A DNA stretch of 64,000 bases from Scatolibacter rhodanostii (GTDB taxonomy: Bacteria; Bacillota; Clostridia; Oscillospirales; Acutalibacteraceae): the NCBI RefSeq assembly GCF_900197595.1, contig NZ_FZLO01000006.1, positions 62,001 to 126,000 on the forward strand. Direction: 5' to 3'. The translations under genes were made by a program, and so were the position numbers. The notes beneath the pieces were generated by a model. That model saw nothing but the letters and a program-made list of their open reading frames with translations. It searched no databases and was not told where the DNA came from. Positions 62,769 through 64,000 of this stretch are shown in pieces. Numbering within the stretch: position 1 is the stretch's first letter; each line of letters starts with the position of its first letter.

Positions 62769-62787
62769 AATTGAGCTATCAAGTTAT

Positions 62788-62864
62788 GCGCCGCTAGCTC
62801 AGCCGGATAGAGTGTTTGGCTACGAACCAAAAGGTCGGGGGTTCGAATCCCTCGCGGCGCGCCA
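62788..62864 (+). tRNA. tRNA-Arg (anticodon ACG)
   Basis: A 77-nt cloverleaf. The acceptor stem GCGCCGC / GCGGCGC is followed by G and a genome-encoded CCA (62862-62864). The D arm is AGCTCAGCCGGATAGAG. The anticodon arm TTTGG-CTACGAA-CCAAA puts ACG at 62822-62824. The T arm is CGGGGGTTCGAATCCCTCG. A34 would be deaminated to inosine to read CGU/CGC/CGA. Confidence 0.97.
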
Positions 62865-62870
62865 TAGCAG

Positions 62871-62907
62871 AAACCCTTGTAGACACTATGTTTACAGGGG
62901 TTTTTAT
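62871..62907 (+). terminator. Terminator after tRNA-Arg
   Basis: AAACCCTTGTA (62871-62881) pairs with TACAGGGGTTT (62893-62903), one mismatch. It is followed by TTATTTA. Confidence 0.8.
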
Positions 62908-62998
62908 TTATATAAACGCATTCGCTATACTGGCAGATTGCTAAGGAGATAATTTTATGGGAAGATGACTCCTTAAACAGTACTATCTGGTTTATTTT

Positions 62999-64000
62999 TT
63001 ATTTTCCTAGCCCAAGACGTACTGCTAAAATTCTTTGCAACGATTGATTGATACGTTCTTGCGTGATGGCTCCTTCTTTTATCGCTTGCAAAACACCTTG
63101 ATAGGCTTCTAAAAAATTCTGAGGCATGAGAACAATATCAGCACCGGCCTGTATGGCTTTCACTGCTGCAGAGGCAGAATCATACTGATTTGTAATCGCT
63201 TTCATTTGCATAGAATCTGTAATTATAATTCCCTCATAGCCCATTTCATCTCTAAGAAGCTCTGTCATCATTCGAAAAGAAAGGCTTGCCGGAACATTGT
63301 CACCTGTCACATTGGGTGCCTCGATATGAGAAACCATTAGAAATGGTATTTTTTCTTCTACTGCTCTCTGAAAAGGTACTATCTCACTCTTGCGCAATTC
63401 TTCCCAGCTTTTTTGCGTCACTGCAAACCCTTCATGGGTATCTTCTGCCACTGCTCCATGCCCAGGAAAATGTTTGAAACAAGACAACACTTTCTGTGAT
63501 TTTAGCCCCTCTGACACTTGTAATGCCATTTCAGTCACCACCTTTGGATTACTTCCAAAAGAGCGGTCCTCCACTATTGTATTTTCCGGATTTGTTAATA
63601 CATCTGCAACCGGAGCAAAATCCAAATTTAAACCATATTCATGCAAATAAGAACCAATTGTACTTCCTACTTCATAAGCTTCTTTTTTGTCTCCGCTTGT
63701 TCCGATAATCACCATATCCGGCAGTTTTTTTACGGAAAATTTATCGTGGTTAGCAATTCTGGCTACAGAACCACCTTCTTCATCAACTGCCAATAGTAGC
63801 GGGATATTTTGGGTTTCCTGTGCATATTTTTGCGTATCTGCCGTGATTTTTTTAAGCTGTTCAGGTGACACAAGGTTTTTATTAAAATAAACAATTCCAC
63901 TTACGTGATATTGTGTCAATGCCTGTTGCAGTTCGACGGTTGCCTCTATTTCTGCTGATTCAGCCAATGCTTCGGGAGCTACCATAAACAATTGTGACAC
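62999..64000 (-). CDS. nagZ: Glycoside hydrolase family 3 N-acetylglucosaminidase, 5' end outside window
   Basis: The last 333 or so codons of a NagZ-type beta-N-acetylhexosaminidase; the start lies beyond base 64000. Family signatures are VDEEGGSVARI, the LSCFKHFPGHGAVAEDTHEG motif with the catalytic His, PFLMVSHIEAPN, and IIITDSMQMKAI with the nucleophile Asp. Single-domain GH3 enzymes of this type cut GlcNAc from muropeptides in wall recycling. Whether it has a signal peptide cannot be seen. Confidence 0.88.
   Translation of the reverse strand: MSQLFMVAPEALAESAEIEATVELQQALTQYHVSGIVYFNKNLVSPEQLKKITADTQKYAQETQNIPLLLAVDEEGGSVARIANHDKFSVKKLPDMVIIGTSGDKKEAYEVGSTIGSYLHEYGLNLDFAPVADVLTNPENTIVEDRSFGSNPKVVTEMALQVSEGLKSQKVLSCFKHFPGHGAVAEDTHEGFAVTQKSWEELRKSEIVPFQRAVEEKIPFLMVSHIEAPNVTGDNVPASLSFRMMTELLRDEMGYEGIIITDSMQMKAITNQYDSASAAVKAIQAGADIVLMPQNFLEAYQGVLQAIKEGAITQERINQSLQRILAVRLGLGK

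Overview
The window is chromosomal DNA of an anaerobic, spore-forming member of the Firmicutes, class Clostridia. The evidence is: an IspH-ribosomal S1 fusion protein, the spore regulator SpoVT, an oxygen-sensitive class III ribonucleotide reductase with no aerobic one in view, GTP-type PEP carboxykinase, bacteriohemerythrin, T-box and FMN riboswitches, AT-leaning DNA, strong Shine-Dalgarno sites and several TTG starts. An Oscillospiraceae/Lachnospiraceae-like lineage is my best guess, because of clade-typical unknown families such as the J-protein/DUF5685 pair. The species cannot be named from sequence reading alone. Almost all genes lie on the minus strand.

Layout. 1-4.1 kb (+): end of a polyamine ABC transporter (potC, potD), an esterase and the GTPase YchF. 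4.2-13.1 kb (mostly -): a chemoreceptor, a HAD phosphatase, an envelope-stress-type operon (xpaC-telA-lemA-like-TPM), a repeat lipoprotein and mutY. 13.3-20.8 kb: rpsB-tsf, an unknown membrane protein, a methyltransferase, FMN-riboswitch-controlled ribU, an MntR-type regulator and fused SecDF. 20.9-29.6 kb: cmk-plsC-lipoprotein-ispH/rpsA, a flavoprotein and RpiR regulator, a membrane protein, and a Cys-rich J-protein with a DUF5685 protein.

29.9-32.6 kb is the most unusual part. It is a compact phage-type genetic switch (S24 peptidase repressor, divergent Cro-like gene, two strong divergent promoters, three dyad operators) joined directly to a lysis cassette (XhlA-like protein, SPP1-type holin, GH25-LysM endolysin). 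No structural, replication or integrase genes are present. It looks like a domesticated or minimal lysis switch.

32.7-44 kb: a GH130 phosphorylase, bacteriohemerythrin, PEP carboxykinase, a class III ribonucleotide reductase whose glycyl-radical domain is a separate 53-residue gene, then aspS and hisS behind a T-box, and mgsA. 44-53.4 kb: the cell-shape and division block minD-mrdA-mreD-mreC-mreB, dut (next to a cluster of DnaA-box-like sites), a U32 protein and zapA. 53.4-61.8 kb: the classic rimP-nusA-ylxR-L7Ae-infB-rbfA-nrnA-truB-ribF operon. It carries a leader attenuator, and a block of GC-rich palindromic repeats has inserted between infB and rbfA. The window closes with spoVT, tRNA-Arg(ACG) and a truncated nagZ.

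Starts given here were chosen by ribosome-binding-site spacing. Where the longest open frame was longer, this is stated.
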